Shown here: positions 24,156 through 33,186 of the stretch, in pieces | Numbering within the stretch: the first letter of the stretch is position 1 | How the letters are laid out: each line of letters opens with the position of its first letter | Assembly (NCBI RefSeq): GCF_022538115.1 | Contig: NZ_JAKZAL010000014.1 | Span: 62,001-126,000 of the forward strand | Reading direction: 5' to 3' | DNA length: 64,000 nucleotides | Source: Cognataquiflexum rubidum | Lineage (GTDB): Bacteria; Bacteroidota; Bacteroidia; Cytophagales; Cyclobacteriaceae | Made by a program: the position numbers and the translations under genes | The notes under the pieces: model-generated | What the model was told of the DNA's origin: nothing | Seen by the model: the letters and a program-made list of their open reading frames with translations, nothing else | Databases searched by the model: none

Positions 24156-26549
24156 ATGAAAAAATCAGTTTTTATGCTGGCCATTTGGCTGGTATCCTTT
24201 TCTGCTTACGCGCAGTCAAGCCTCCGCGGTGTAGTCAAAAGCACTTCAGGAGAAGGATTATTGGGGGCCAATGTGGTCCTCTTGGGAACAGGAAGAGGAT
24301 CCAATTCCGACCTCAACGGAAATTTTGAAATCAGGAATATTCCTGATGGAAAATATACGCTGAGAATTTCCTACCTAGGTTTTGAATCATTTTCACAGGA
24401 AATCCAACTACCAAATCCTACAGAACTCCAGGTAGTCCTTTCACCAAGTAGCTTGCTCACTGAGGAGTTTATCGTGTATGCAACCCGTGCATCAGATAGG
24501 ACCCCCACCACTTTCAAAATGGTGGATAGAAGCGATATAGCAAAACTCAATTTGGGTCAGGATATTCCTGTTTTGCTAAACTTCACTCCTTCGGTAGTCA
24601 GCTTTTCGGATGCAGGAGCTGGAGTAGGGTATACCGGATTGAGGATCAGAGGCTCAGACCAGACCAGGATCAACGTCACCATCAACGGGATCCCTTTGAA
24701 TGACGCCGAATCCCATGGTGTATTTTGGGTCAACAAACCGGATTTTGCCTCGTCTGTAGAGAATATCCAGATCCAACGCGGTGTCGGAACATCCACCAAC
24801 GGAGCGGCTACTTTTGGAGCAAGTATGAATATCCAAACAGACAGCCATGAGAAAGAAGCTTACGGGGAAGTTGACAATTCCTTCGGTTCATTCAATACCC
24901 GGAGGCATATGGTCAAAGTCGGAAGTGGTTTGATCAATAACCGATGGGGATTTGATGCAAGGCTGTCTCAGATAAGTTCTGACGGGTTTATCGACAGGGC
25001 GTTTTCTGATTTGAAATCCTACTTTCTTTCAGGCGGATATTATGGAGAAAACCATGTTGTCAAGCTGAACATCATTTCAGGCAAAGAGCAAACCTACCAA
25101 TCTTGGGAGGGTGTTCCAGAATCCCTGCTCCAGACCAACCGGACTTTCAATCCCTACACCTATGACAACCAAACTGACAACTATCAACAGGATCATTACC
25201 AGCTGATTTACACAGGTAATTTGGGGAGCAATTGGAAAGCAAATGCCGGACTCCACTATACTTATGGCAGAGGCTATTATGAGCAATTTAGAGAAAATGA
25301 CCGCTTGTCCCGCTATGGATTGGATCCAATTGTGATTGGAGGCGAAACGATCACTAGAACAGATATCATCCGAAGAAGGTGGTTGGACAATGACTTCTTT
25401 GGTGGAGTCTTTTCCTTCAATTATGTCACCGATGATGATAAATGGAATGTGATTTTCGGAGGTGGTGCCAACCGGTATGACGGAGACCATTTCGGTGAGA
25501 TCATATGGATGGGAACTGCAGGACCCACGCAGATTCGAGACAGGTACTATGACAATACCGCTGTCAAAGACGATGTCAACCTCTATGCAAAAGCTACCTT
25601 GGAAGCTTCGAAGGGCCTGTTTCTTTTTGCAGACATGCAATTCCGGGGAATAGATTACTCTTTTGTCGGCGTCAATGATGACAGGAGGGATATTGAGGGA
25701 AACTATCAGTTCAGGTTTTTCAATCCCAAATTAGGCTTGTCCTATGAAACCGGAAACGGTGAAACCTGGTATGCCTCCTATGCTGTTGCCAACCGCGAAC
25801 CTGTAAGAAATGACTTTACTGACAGTCAGGTGGATAGAGCTCCCAAACCTGAAAACCTCCAAAACATAGAAGCCGGTATCCGTACCCAAAAAGGAAACCT
25901 GAGCTATAATGCCAATTTCTTTTACATGAGATACAAAGACCAATTGGTATTGACTGGGCAACTCAATGATGTCGGTGCCTATATCCGTGAAAATGTAGCC
26001 AATTCTTTCCGCACAGGAATTGAGTTGGATGCTGCCTACAGATTATCGCCAAAGTGGACTATCGCCGGCAACCTGACTTTGAGTAGAAATAAAATTCAGG
26101 AATTCACAAAATATATCGACGATTATTCTGTGGAGGATTTCAGACAGGAAGTGATTGTCCACACCAATACAGACATTGCTTTTTCTCCCAATATCATCAG
26201 TGGAGCCATCATAGATTTCAGGCCTTTCAAAAACTTTGAAATAAGTCTGCTAAACAAATATGTGGGGAATCAATTTTTGGATAATACCCAAAATGAAAGC
26301 AGAATGCTTAATTCCTTCATGACCAATGACCTCAGGTTCAATTATTCTTTGAGACCGAGATTTGTCAAAAACCTTGAATTTACGCTTTTGGTGAACAATA
26401 TCTTTAACCGGATGTATGAACCAAACGGCTATACATTCAGCTATTTCCTGCCACTTGAAGGAACAACAGGAAGGGAATTGGTTACTGAAAATTTCTTCTA
26501 TCCCCAAGCCGGCACCAATTTTCTTGCAGGGGTAAAAGTGAGGTTTTAA
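24156..26549 (+). CDS. TonB-dependent outer-membrane receptor under TPP control (thiamine uptake candidate)
   Basis: 797 residues. The signal peptide (about 1-20, cut near YAQ) is followed by a carboxypeptidase-regulatory-like domain (about 21-105, SLRGVVKSTSGEGLLGANVVL...). Next come the plug domain (about 110-230; GVGYTGLRIRGSDQTRINVTING as its conserved part) and a 22-strand-type beta-barrel ending in FLAGVKVRF. The TPP riboswitch upstream points to thiamine or a thiamine precursor as substrate, like the predicted OMR1 family. The imported vitamin would then need an inner-membrane carrier such as the PnuC-type protein at 20729. Its 3' end overlaps the convergent gene by 4 nt. Confidence 0.92.
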   Translation: MKKSVFMLAIWLVSFSAYAQSSLRGVVKSTSGEGLLGANVVLLGTGRGSNSDLNGNFEIRNIPDGKYTLRISYLGFESFSQEIQLPNPTELQVVLSPSSLLTEEFIVYATRASDRTPTTFKMVDRSDIAKLNLGQDIPVLLNFTPSVVSFSDAGAGVGYTGLRIRGSDQTRINVTINGIPLNDAESHGVFWVNKPDFASSVENIQIQRGVGTSTNGAATFGASMNIQTDSHEKEAYGEVDNSFGSFNTRRHMVKVGSGLINNRWGFDARLSQISSDGFIDRAFSDLKSYFLSGGYYGENHVVKLNIISGKEQTYQSWEGVPESLLQTNRTFNPYTYDNQTDNYQQDHYQLIYTGNLGSNWKANAGLHYTYGRGYYEQFRENDRLSRYGLDPIVIGGETITRTDIIRRRWLDNDFFGGVFSFNYVTDDDKWNVIFGGGANRYDGDHFGEIIWMGTAGPTQIRDRYYDNTAVKDDVNLYAKATLEASKGLFLFADMQFRGIDYSFVGVNDDRRDIEGNYQFRFFNPKLGLSYETGNGETWYASYAVANREPVRNDFTDSQVDRAPKPENLQNIEAGIRTQKGNLSYNANFFYMRYKDQLVLTGQLNDVGAYIRENVANSFRTGIELDAAYRLSPKWTIAGNLTLSRNKIQEFTKYIDDYSVEDFRQEVIVHTNTDIAFSPNIISGAIIDFRPFKNFEISLLNKYVGNQFLDNTQNESRMLNSFMTNDLRFNYSLRPRFVKNLEFTLLVNNIFNRMYEPNGYTFSYFLPLEGTTGRELVTENFFYPQAGTNFLAGVKVRF

Positions 26550-27370
26550 TCAACAGTTTCCCCGTGGATATTTAATTGATATTCGTGCATTAATGCCGCA
26601 AAACTTGACCCTATGACAAAATTCGTTGTAGGGTCATTTTTTTTGGAAAACCAAGCCACAAACTTAAAGGGGCCAACTTGGACTGCGCCGACAGGACTCC
26701 TGTTTTCAATGAATTCAAAACCTTTTAGCCATATTTGCGACCCCACCATCAAATCGATAGCACTCTTTTTTCCAGGATTCTGATAATGATAAACAGGATA
26801 GATATCAATTTTCCTTTGTCCATCCGTCAGCCAACCTACAAGTGCGGTTTGGCCTCCATGCCGGCTTCCAAATTTCTCACTCACTGCAAAATTCCAAGTA
26901 GAATCTGCCACGTTTGTTTCGATGATTCCAAACAAGTTGTCCGAATTTTCCAAAATTTCTTGATACCCCCCAATGGTCAGAGTGGAGTTTTTACCATAAA
27001 AAGTGAGCCCTGATTTATTGATCCCCTCATAATTCATATTTCTGTTTAAATAGACAATAGCAGTATCTCCATTGTCAGAAACAAATTCAAAGGATAATTT
27101 CTTTTCTGAAGAGGCGGTTTCGTAAGCGCTGAACAGACCCGAACTGGATTTACCTTTAATCCATCCTCCTTTGGCGCTTGTTACGCGATAAGAATTGAAA
27201 TGATATTTTACTATTCTACCTCCTCCCTTGGTAACTACATCAAATTTTTCACCGTTTTGATGAAGTTCTTCCGACACTGCCATCAATTTTTGGCCAGATG
27301 CTAGCAAGGATTCAAAAAGCAAAAGAGCGATAGTAAAACATGTCAGGAATAATTTGAATGATAATTTCAT
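26546..27370 (-). CDS. Secreted protein of unknown function
   Basis: 274 residues from the ATG at 27370, which opens a signal peptide (KLSFKLFLTCFTIALLLF..., cut near ASGQ); the longer frame adds 15 residues with no signal character. The mature part is rich in beta-strand patterns and contains repeats of G-x-F/Y segments, such as KGGWIKGKSSSGLFSAYET and GLTFYGKNSTLTIGGYQE. No catalytic motif is visible. The coding end overlaps the receptor gene on the other strand. Confidence 0.6.
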   Translation of the reverse strand: MKLSFKLFLTCFTIALLLFESLLASGQKLMAVSEELHQNGEKFDVVTKGGGRIVKYHFNSYRVTSAKGGWIKGKSSSGLFSAYETASSEKKLSFEFVSDNGDTAIVYLNRNMNYEGINKSGLTFYGKNSTLTIGGYQEILENSDNLFGIIETNVADSTWNFAVSEKFGSRHGGQTALVGWLTDGQRKIDIYPVYHYQNPGKKSAIDLMVGSQIWLKGFEFIENRSPVGAVQVGPFKFVAWFSKKNDPTTNFVIGSSFAALMHEYQLNIHGETVD

Positions 27371-27600
27371 GGCTTGGGGGATTTGAGGAAAAGAACGTTT
27401 TAACTTCTGGGGCATCGTTAAAATAAAAATTTATAGCCTTTTAACCAGTCAATAAATTTAGCCAAAAGAGACTTTTTATATTCTTGATTTGGACCAAAAT
27501 ATTGGCATCTATTAAGATGATTGAAAGTTATTTTTGGCAAAAAATACTAATGACTGGTTTTTCCCTCAGCAAAAATGTCATTTCAATGTTTTTAAGGACT

Positions 27601-28242
27601 TTAGTCCTTGCTGGAAAAATTGATCAACTTCTGATAATCTTCGATGGTTACCATCACCGCGTTTCTCTCCTTTTCATCCTCCCATAAAGGAATCCAGCTC
27701 TCTTTTTCCAAAATTTCAAAAATGGCGTCGTCAAGAAGTAAAGGAGTAATCTTCTGTGCAAATTCAAAATGGGCAAATTTATCGCCTCCCTCAAAGGTAA
27801 TTTCCCCTTCCTGATTTTTTTCAGGAATTGACCATTTCAAATGAATTGGAAGTTCTTCAAAATTGGGCTCCAAAAAAATGTAAGCTTCATCGCTGAGTTG
27901 ATTGATAATGATTGAAAATGTTAGCGTTGGCCCGTTTGGATCTTTTGACCGCTTTCCATGTCGGTATACAGTCATTTTTGCATCTCTCCTGATTTCGATA
28001 TCATAATAAGCCGACCGTACATTCTTGAAATATATCCTTTCTGCATCGGTCATTCTCATTGGACTCGGCTCTTTGCCTGAGTTGTTGGCTCTTTTCTCAT
28101 TGAAAAAGGACATGACCAAAACAAAAACCAAAGACCCCATTCCGAAGATTTTCAATAATCGAATCAGTTCTGGAGAAAGGGTATCTTTGCTATTTTTTGC
28201 CAATAGAATTTTTTTTGAAGTATAGAGAAAATGGTGTCTCAA
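27601..28242 (-). CDS. Membrane-anchored protein of unknown function
   Basis: 213 residues if the TTG at 28242 is the start; ATG 28140 (35 residues in) is an alternative. One TM helix (about residues 35-46, GSLVFVLVMSFF) is followed by a soluble domain with alternating strands, for example RSAYYDIEIRRDAKMTVYRHGKR and LTFSIIINQLSDEAYIFLEPN. An acidic segment WIPLWEDEKERN lies near the C-terminus. The family is not recognised. Confidence 0.55.
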   Translation of the reverse strand: MRHHFLYTSKKILLAKNSKDTLSPELIRLLKIFGMGSLVFVLVMSFFNEKRANNSGKEPSPMRMTDAERIYFKNVRSAYYDIEIRRDAKMTVYRHGKRSKDPNGPTLTFSIIINQLSDEAYIFLEPNFEELPIHLKWSIPEKNQEGEITFEGGDKFAHFEFAQKITPLLLDDAIFEILEKESWIPLWEDEKERNAVMVTIEDYQKLINFSSKD

Positions 28243-28326
28243 ATTCAGGCATTTGATCGCCCTGAATAACGCGATGGATTCTAATATTATATCAATTTAT
28301 TTCCATCTATATCTACCATATATCCT

Positions 28327-29085
28327 TTAATGTACATAAGAACCGGCATTGATATCAATCGTACACCCTGTGGCATGGTCCGCAAGACCTGAACATAATA
28401 AAGTCACCATCGGGGCAATATCCTTTGGTTCAGTAAGTTGGTTGAGCGCAATATCATTTAATGCATATTCTTCCCCGTATTGGTCCATAAAATCCTGTGC
28501 CATGTCAGTCCTTGTAAATCCCGGAGCGATGAGGAAGGCTTTGATGCCCTCTTTTCCATAATACCTGGCAATCGATCTGGTATAACTCACGATTGCAGCC
28601 TTGGAAGCGGCGTAAGCTAGGTAATCAGGAGTATCTCCTCTAAATGCCGCACGGGATGAAATGTTTACGATTCTGCCGTTTTTATTTTGACGGGCATGCT
28701 CGATAAACTCTTTGCTGATAATGGCCAAAGCGTGGATATTGACATCCATGGTCTTATGCCAGACGTCCATCCATTCTGTGGTAGAAGCATCGTCGGGAAT
28801 TCCGATGGCAATTCCGGCATTGTTCACCACAGCATCGATTTTCCCATAAGTTTTGATAAGTTTGGGAATCCACCCTTTGACAGATTCTAGTTCAGATAAG
28901 TCACAGGGTACAAGGTGGGAAGGGTTTGGTAAAGAATCTTGAAGTTTTTTTGCTTCAGTGATATTCTTGTTGAAATGAAGCAAAACCTCAGCTCCTGATT
29001 TTGAAAGTTGGGAGGCAATGGCAGCGCCTATACCACGGGAAGCTCCTGTAACAAGGATTCGATGGTTACTTAGGTCTATGTTCAT
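28327..29085 (-). CDS. Short-chain dehydrogenase, FabG-like 3-oxoacyl-ACP reductase family
   Basis: 252 residues. Cofactor-binding motif TGASRGIGAAI (TGxxxGxG) near residue 13, NNAGIAIG (NNAG), catalytic Ser in ISSRAAF, and the Tyr-Lys pair YAASK near residue 155. The C-terminus GCTIDINAGSYV matches FabG-type enzymes. It may reduce a 3-oxoacyl intermediate or a sugar/alcohol; only the family is certain. It ends 12 nt before the RES toxin start on the same strand and so might share a transcript with that pair. Confidence 0.9.
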   Translation of the reverse strand: MNIDLSNHRILVTGASRGIGAAIASQLSKSGAEVLLHFNKNITEAKKLQDSLPNPSHLVPCDLSELESVKGWIPKLIKTYGKIDAVVNNAGIAIGIPDDASTTEWMDVWHKTMDVNIHALAIISKEFIEHARQNKNGRIVNISSRAAFRGDTPDYLAYAASKAAIVSYTRSIARYYGKEGIKAFLIAPGFTRTDMAQDFMDQYGEEYALNDIALNQLTEPKDIAPMVTLLCSGLADHATGCTIDINAGSYVH

Positions 29086-29097
29086 AAGGATTAAATT

Positions 29098-29556
29098 CTA
29101 ATAATTGATTTCAAAATTTACGGTTTCCTGAGATACCAATTTGACGGTTTGTGTAAAATCAGGATGCAAAGGATTGATCAGAAGGTTATGTTCATTGGGA
29201 AAAGAACTTGCAGGAATTCTTCCAGAAGGTATCTGTAATGCTACAGAGGCCACCTGCCTCGCCCAAAAATTTCCCAATTGCTGTGTGCTGACCGGATGTG
29301 GACGCCTTCTCCAATCTGAAGGCCAGTCGGAAGGTTCTAAATAGGGGATTTCCCCTGAGATATCCATGGTAACCAAAGACCATGAGGCTCGGCTTACAGT
29401 CGGACCTTTGATGCTGAGCAATTCCAAAAAGTTAAGGGAAATTTGGTTGCAGGCATAAATCAAAGGCGTGCCATAAGGATTCCATCTACCTGCCCCCAAT
29501 CCAAAGCCCAAGGGGCTTCTTCCGGGCAGATTTTCTATAAGTCGGTAGTATTTCAA
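29098..29556 (-). CDS. RES-domain toxin (NAD+-degrading), RES-Xre module
   Basis: 152 residues, a normal size for RES toxins, which use an ADP-ribosyltransferase-like fold to break down NAD+. Conserved features include the N-terminal YYRLIE, the Arg-rich GAGRWNPYGTPLIYA block (R-x-N-x-x-G) and the Ser/Glu region FLELLS. The later segment ASVALQIPSGRIP precedes NLLINPLHPDF, which is typical of the fold end. It lies 8 nt after the antitoxin gene. Growth arrest by NAD+ loss is known for the family and inferred here. Confidence 0.88.
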   Translation of the reverse strand: MKYYRLIENLPGRSPLGFGLGAGRWNPYGTPLIYACNQISLNFLELLSIKGPTVSRASWSLVTMDISGEIPYLEPSDWPSDWRRRPHPVSTQQLGNFWARQVASVALQIPSGRIPASSFPNEHNLLINPLHPDFTQTVKLVSQETVNFEINY

Positions 29557-29564
29557 AATGGAGA

Positions 29565-30035
29565 TTACATAAAATTACCCCAAGACAAAGCTTCTAAAGC
29601 CTCCTCTACCAATTCCAAACCATAAGGATCCCGCATCAAATCAGCAGGAATTTTGTCCCCTAAAGAAACATTGGAAGTGTGGAGCCATTCAGAAAACAAC
29701 GCCTCAGATCCAAAAATCCGGACTCCCTTAAATACGATCTTATCCATGTCCATGATACTTTTGGTAAGCATTCGGGTCAATGTCTTGTCTTCTTTTTTCC
29801 AACGGGATAGTGTACTTGGATCCACTTCCATTAGCTCTGACACATCATGCTGACTGTAACCCAAATAGTCAAATAATGGCTTGGTATCTGCAAAAGACAT
29901 CGAGACCTCCAAATAAGCACTCGGCTCGGCTACCCTATCACTCGGAGCTTTGAAAAAGTATTGGGAAGCAAATAAATCAGGCACATCGGATGTATCCCGA
30001 TAACCTGAGAGTGTATAAGTGTAACTGATGGTCAT
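29565..30035 (-). CDS. Xre/MbcA/ParS-type antitoxin (DUF2384), RES-Xre module
   Basis: 156 residues. It carries an N-terminal helix-turn-helix region (QHDVSELMEVDPSTLSRWKK) followed by the DUF2384 toxin-binding domain, with GSEALFSEWLHTSN and DLMRDPYGLELVEEAL. It binds and neutralises the RES toxin and should repress its own operon. The start at ATG 30035 lies about 18 nt after the predicted transcript start. An inverted repeat overlaps its promoter. It leads the operon, as in most RES-Xre pairs. Confidence 0.88.
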   Translation of the reverse strand: MTISYTYTLSGYRDTSDVPDLFASQYFFKAPSDRVAEPSAYLEVSMSFADTKPLFDYLGYSQHDVSELMEVDPSTLSRWKKEDKTLTRMLTKSIMDMDKIVFKGVRIFGSEALFSEWLHTSNVSLGDKIPADLMRDPYGLELVEEALEALSWGNFM

Positions 30036-30058
30036 AGCTGATCCATTGATATCCTCTT

Positions 30059-30102
30059 CAAAGATAATAAGATTTTCTTATTTGCAATAAAATTATATTG
30101 CA
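30059..30102 (-). promoter_or_regulatory. Promoter and candidate operator of the RES-Xre operon
   Basis: On the minus strand TATCTTTG (30066-30059) matches the -7 box. An inverted repeat TGCAATA (30083-30089) / TATTGCA (30096-30102) with a 6-nt spacer overlaps the expected -33 region, where TTG reads 30087-30085. Its position suits autorepression by the antitoxin. Confidence 0.55.
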
Positions 30103-30114
30103 TTTACAATAAAT

Positions 30115-30588
30115 TTACAGAATTTTCTTAATATCTTCTGATTGTAAGTTACAGTTGATCCATCCGCTGTCAAGTTCTGCACCATATTTCTGGTAAAAGT
30201 TGATCGCAGGGGTATTCCAATCCAAAACCTGCCACATCATGCCGGTACAATTGGCTTCGATGCATTTCAGCATCGTACGGTCAAATAGCAATTTGCCTGC
30301 ACCATGACCTCTTTCGGTCTCTGTGACCACGATATCTTCCAAGTAAAGCCGCTTTCCTTTCCAGGTACTGTAGCGGTAATAAAATATAGAAATGCCAATG
30401 ATTTCACCTGTGGAATTCTTTTCTGCAACAAAAAGTCCATATATTGGATTTGGTCCAAATCCGTCTTCTTGCATCATTTCCAATGTATTGGTTACTTGCT
30501 CAGGTGCTTTTTCGTAAAGCGCAAGTTCTTTGACCAGTTCCAAAACCCTTGGCAGGTCTTCTATTTTTCCTTCTCTGATGGTATACAT
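30115..30588 (-). CDS. GNAT acetyltransferase, spermidine/thialysine N-acetyltransferase-like
   Basis: 157 residues. The acetyl-CoA loop is ERGHGAGKLLFDR (RxxGxG/A). The sequence YYRYSTWKGKRLYLEDIVV and the segment VLDWNTPAINFYQKYGAEL closely resemble eukaryotic SAT1/SAT2. It transfers acetyl from acetyl-CoA to a primary amine, probably a polyamine or thialysine. A monocistronic gene reading away from coaX. Confidence 0.88.
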   Translation of the reverse strand: MYTIREGKIEDLPRVLELVKELALYEKAPEQVTNTLEMMQEDGFGPNPIYGLFVAEKNSTGEIIGISIFYYRYSTWKGKRLYLEDIVVTETERGHGAGKLLFDRTMLKCIEANCTGMMWQVLDWNTPAINFYQKYGAELDSGWINCNLQSEDIKKIL

Positions 30589-30631
30589 GATGGAAAATTA
30601 CCAAAAAACACAAAGGCAAAAAATCAATTTA

Positions 30632-30639
30632 TATATTTG
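30632..30639 (+). promoter_or_regulatory. Putative -7 box of coaX
   Basis: TATATTTG matches the Bacteroidota -7 element; ATG 30701 lies about 61 nt downstream. No good -33 element is seen. Confidence 0.4.
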
Positions 30640-30700
30640 GATATATGGCGCTTTGGTAAGTTGCCACATATGAACTGGAATACCTAACCCTAATAGAAGC

Positions 30701-31471
30701 ATGTTTTTAGCGATAGATGCCGGCAATACCAACATTACCTTTGGTTTTTTTGATGAAGATTTAAAAAAATGGATCCATGAGTTCCGGATCAATACCCTGA
30801 AAGAACTTACCGTACTTCATATTGAACGAGAAATCCACCTGTTTTTTTTAGAAAACGGTATCAAAACTGATAAAATCACGGCCATTGGGATTTCATCTGT
30901 TGTGCCTGAGATCAACCCCATTTTACAACAATTCTGCCAAGAATACCTTGAAAAAAAATGTTATCTCATTCATGGAAAAAGCTACCAAAAACTAGCGGTC
31001 AGCACCTCGCGTCCAAATGAAATCGGTACCGACCTGATGTGTAACGTGACAGCGGCTTATGAAAAATTCAAGTCAGCGACCATTATTGTTGATTTTGGGA
31101 CTGCATTGACTTTTACGGCAGTTGGAAATGATGGTAAGGTGCTCGGCGTAAATATTGTTCCGGGATTGAAAACAGCAATTAAATCCTTGTTTGCCAATAC
31201 CTCGAAATTACCCGAAGTGGAATTAAAACTACCCCAATCCGCTTTGGGTAAAAACACCATCCATTCCATTCAGGCAGGAGTCCTTTATGGCTATTCAGGT
31301 CTTGTAAAAGGAATGTTGGAAACCATTCAAAATGAATTGGGCTATTCCTGTCACATCATTGCCACAGGAGGACTCTCTTCCATTATTCCTACCTTAGAAG
31401 GTTCATTTGAGGTTATCGACCGCAACCTTACCTTAGAAGGGATCCGCCTCATCACTTTGGCAAATCAATGA
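30701..31471 (+). CDS. coaX: Type III pantothenate kinase
   Basis: 256 residues. CoaX phosphorylates pantothenate in the first step of coenzyme A synthesis and needs a monovalent cation. The first phosphate-binding motif is IDAGNTN (residues 5-11), the pantothenate segment reads RPNEIGTDLMCNVTAA, and the second phosphate motif is VDFGTALTFTAV. The later VPGLKTAI and ATGGLSSII motifs complete the actin-like fold. Full length. The gene converges on the M23 peptidase gene and overlaps it by 7 nt. Confidence 0.95.
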   Translation: MFLAIDAGNTNITFGFFDEDLKKWIHEFRINTLKELTVLHIEREIHLFFLENGIKTDKITAIGISSVVPEINPILQQFCQEYLEKKCYLIHGKSYQKLAVSTSRPNEIGTDLMCNVTAAYEKFKSATIIVDFGTALTFTAVGNDGKVLGVNIVPGLKTAIKSLFANTSKLPEVELKLPQSALGKNTIHSIQAGVLYGYSGLVKGMLETIQNELGYSCHIIATGGLSSIIPTLEGSFEVIDRNLTLEGIRLITLANQ

Positions 31472-32148
31472 CCAATTAGGATCGCAGGATCAGGACAGAT
31501 TGTTTTGAATTTGTCAATATCCCGGTGTGAACATACTCCCGGAAAATCACCCCAATTTCCTAACAAATCCCACATCAATTGAAAATGCAAGTGCGGGGGC
31601 CAATCGCCGTTTTCGGGATAAGGACCCAGATGACAAAATTCTTCTCCTTTGGAAATCGCTTGACCAATTTTTAGATGTACCAAATCTGTTTTGGCCAAGT
31701 GACCATATAAACTGAAAAATACTGTCCCTTTAATTTCATGCTGTAAAATGATGGTCGGGCCATAATTACCAAATCCGGCATTGTCCTGAAAACTATGTAC
31801 CACAGCATCCAAAGGCGCAAATACCGGGGTTCCTGCCTCCGCCCAGATATCCACGCCCATGTGGATATCCCGGAAATCTGATTCTTGCGTTGCGAAAACA
31901 GCACTTCTGCTGTAAATGACACGATGTTCGAAATATCCACCATGGCCAAACCTTTTCCCGGCCTTTTCCAGCAATCCAAAAACATAGCGGTTAAAAGTTT
32001 CTGTATTGGAAATATCGACACTTGGTAAGTCTAGATTAGTTGGAGAAAAGTCCATTTTGATGGAATTGGAAGCATCCAACCATTTTCCCATTACTGGAGA
32101 AATAGCAACATCCAAAAGTAAGTTTTCTAAAGAAGGCATGGCTTTCAT
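31465..32148 (-). CDS. M23-family (LytM-type) metallopeptidase domain protein
   Basis: 227 residues without a recognisable signal peptide. The M23 zinc-binding motif is seen as HMGVDIW (HxxxD) near the middle, with SLYGHLAK and the final HLHFQLM (HxH). The family cuts peptide cross-bridges in peptidoglycan; here the lack of an export signal suggests a cytosolic role or a non-classical route. The intact His/Asp/His set argues for activity. Its 3' end overlaps coaX, and it diverges from the dehydratase gene at 32205. Confidence 0.85.
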   Translation of the reverse strand: MKAMPSLENLLLDVAISPVMGKWLDASNSIKMDFSPTNLDLPSVDISNTETFNRYVFGLLEKAGKRFGHGGYFEHRVIYSRSAVFATQESDFRDIHMGVDIWAEAGTPVFAPLDAVVHSFQDNAGFGNYGPTIILQHEIKGTVFFSLYGHLAKTDLVHLKIGQAISKGEEFCHLGPYPENGDWPPHLHFQLMWDLLGNWGDFPGVCSHRDIDKFKTICPDPAILIGH

Positions 32149-32204
32149 TTTGCTGCAAGATAAAAATTTTGTCAGTTTTAAGACCTTCGCTTATCTTTAT
32201 TTCC

Positions 32205-33161
32205 ATGAATGACATTACTGTATTTCCCACCATAGATGATATCATGGCTGCGCATCAAAGAATCCAGCCATTTATCCACCGTACACCTATCCTGACATCT
32301 GAAGCCATCAACCAAATCGCAGGTTGTGAGATTTATTTCAAATGTGAGAACTTCCAAAAAGTAGGCGCTTTCAAAGCCCGCGGTGCGGCCAATGCAGTAA
32401 TGAAACTGACTGAGGAGCAAAAGGTAAATGGCGTTGCCACCCACTCCAGCGGTAATCATGCCGCAGCTTTGGCAAGGGCTGCGTCTGTGGCAGGGATCAA
32501 GTCCTACATTGTCATGCCTTCCAATGCGCCCGAGATCAAGAAAAAAGCTGTAGCAGGTTATGGTGGAGAAATCATAGAATGCGAACCCACATTGATTGCA
32601 AGAGAAACCACCCTGAAGGAAGTAGTGACAAGAACAGGAGCGGTTTTTATACCTCCTTATGACTATTTGGATGTGATAGAAGGACAAGCGACATGTGCAC
32701 TAGAAATGTGGGAAGAAGGGATTCCTTTTGATACAGTGATGGCACCGGTAGGCGGCGGGGGATTGCTCAGCGGAACCGCGCTGACTTCAAAGTATATTTC
32801 CCCAAAAACAAGCGTCATCGCCGGAGAACCTGAAGGTGCCGATGATGCTTCCCGCTCATTCAAAGCAAAAGAACTGATTCCGATGATCGGTCCCAAAACC
32901 ATTGCCGATGGCCTACTCACTTCCCTTGGAAAGATCAATTTTGAGATCATCATGGAATATGTCGACGACATCATTACGGTCAGTGAAGCAGAAATCATCG
33001 AGGCGATGCGCCTTGTCTATGAAAGGATGAAAATCATCATTGAGCCAAGTTGTGCTGTTCCCTTGGCGGCATTACTGAAAAACAAAGAAAGGTTCAAGGG
33101 TCAAAAAGTAGGGATTATCCTTTCGGGAGGAAATGTGGATTTGGGAAAATTGCCTTTTTGA
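32205..33161 (+). CDS. PLP-dependent threonine dehydratase / serine racemase-like enzyme
   Basis: 318 residues from ATG 32205; the upstream TTG extension is not part of the family. The fold-type II signature KCENFQKVGAFKARGA holds the PLP lysine Lys57, and PVGGGGLLSG (about 183-192) binds the phosphate. SSGNHAAAL is the Asn loop. It converts threonine or serine to the 2-oxo acid and ammonia, or racemises serine; without the ACT domain it is the catabolic form. The final 44 codons are repeated at 33792-33923 beyond a two-gene cassette. TATCTTTA at 32192-32199 may be its -7 box, 5 nt before the start. Confidence 0.92.
   Translation: MNDITVFPTIDDIMAAHQRIQPFIHRTPILTSEAINQIAGCEIYFKCENFQKVGAFKARGAANAVMKLTEEQKVNGVATHSSGNHAAALARAASVAGIKSYIVMPSNAPEIKKKAVAGYGGEIIECEPTLIARETTLKEVVTRTGAVFIPPYDYLDVIEGQATCALEMWEEGIPFDTVMAPVGGGGLLSGTALTSKYISPKTSVIAGEPEGADDASRSFKAKELIPMIGPKTIADGLLTSLGKINFEIIMEYVDDIITVSEAEIIEAMRLVYERMKIIIEPSCAVPLAALLKNKERFKGQKVGIILSGGNVDLGKLPF
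33030..33161 (+). repeat. 132-bp direct repeat, copy 1 (3' end of the dehydratase gene)
   Basis: Matches 33792-33923 at 129 of 132 positions by eye (T/C, G/C and T/A differences). This copy forms the actual end of the intact enzyme. The copies are 762 bp apart and bracket the DUF2442/DUF4160 genes. Confidence 0.95.
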
Positions 33162-33186
33162 AATACGAAGAGTTGGTTAGACTTAT

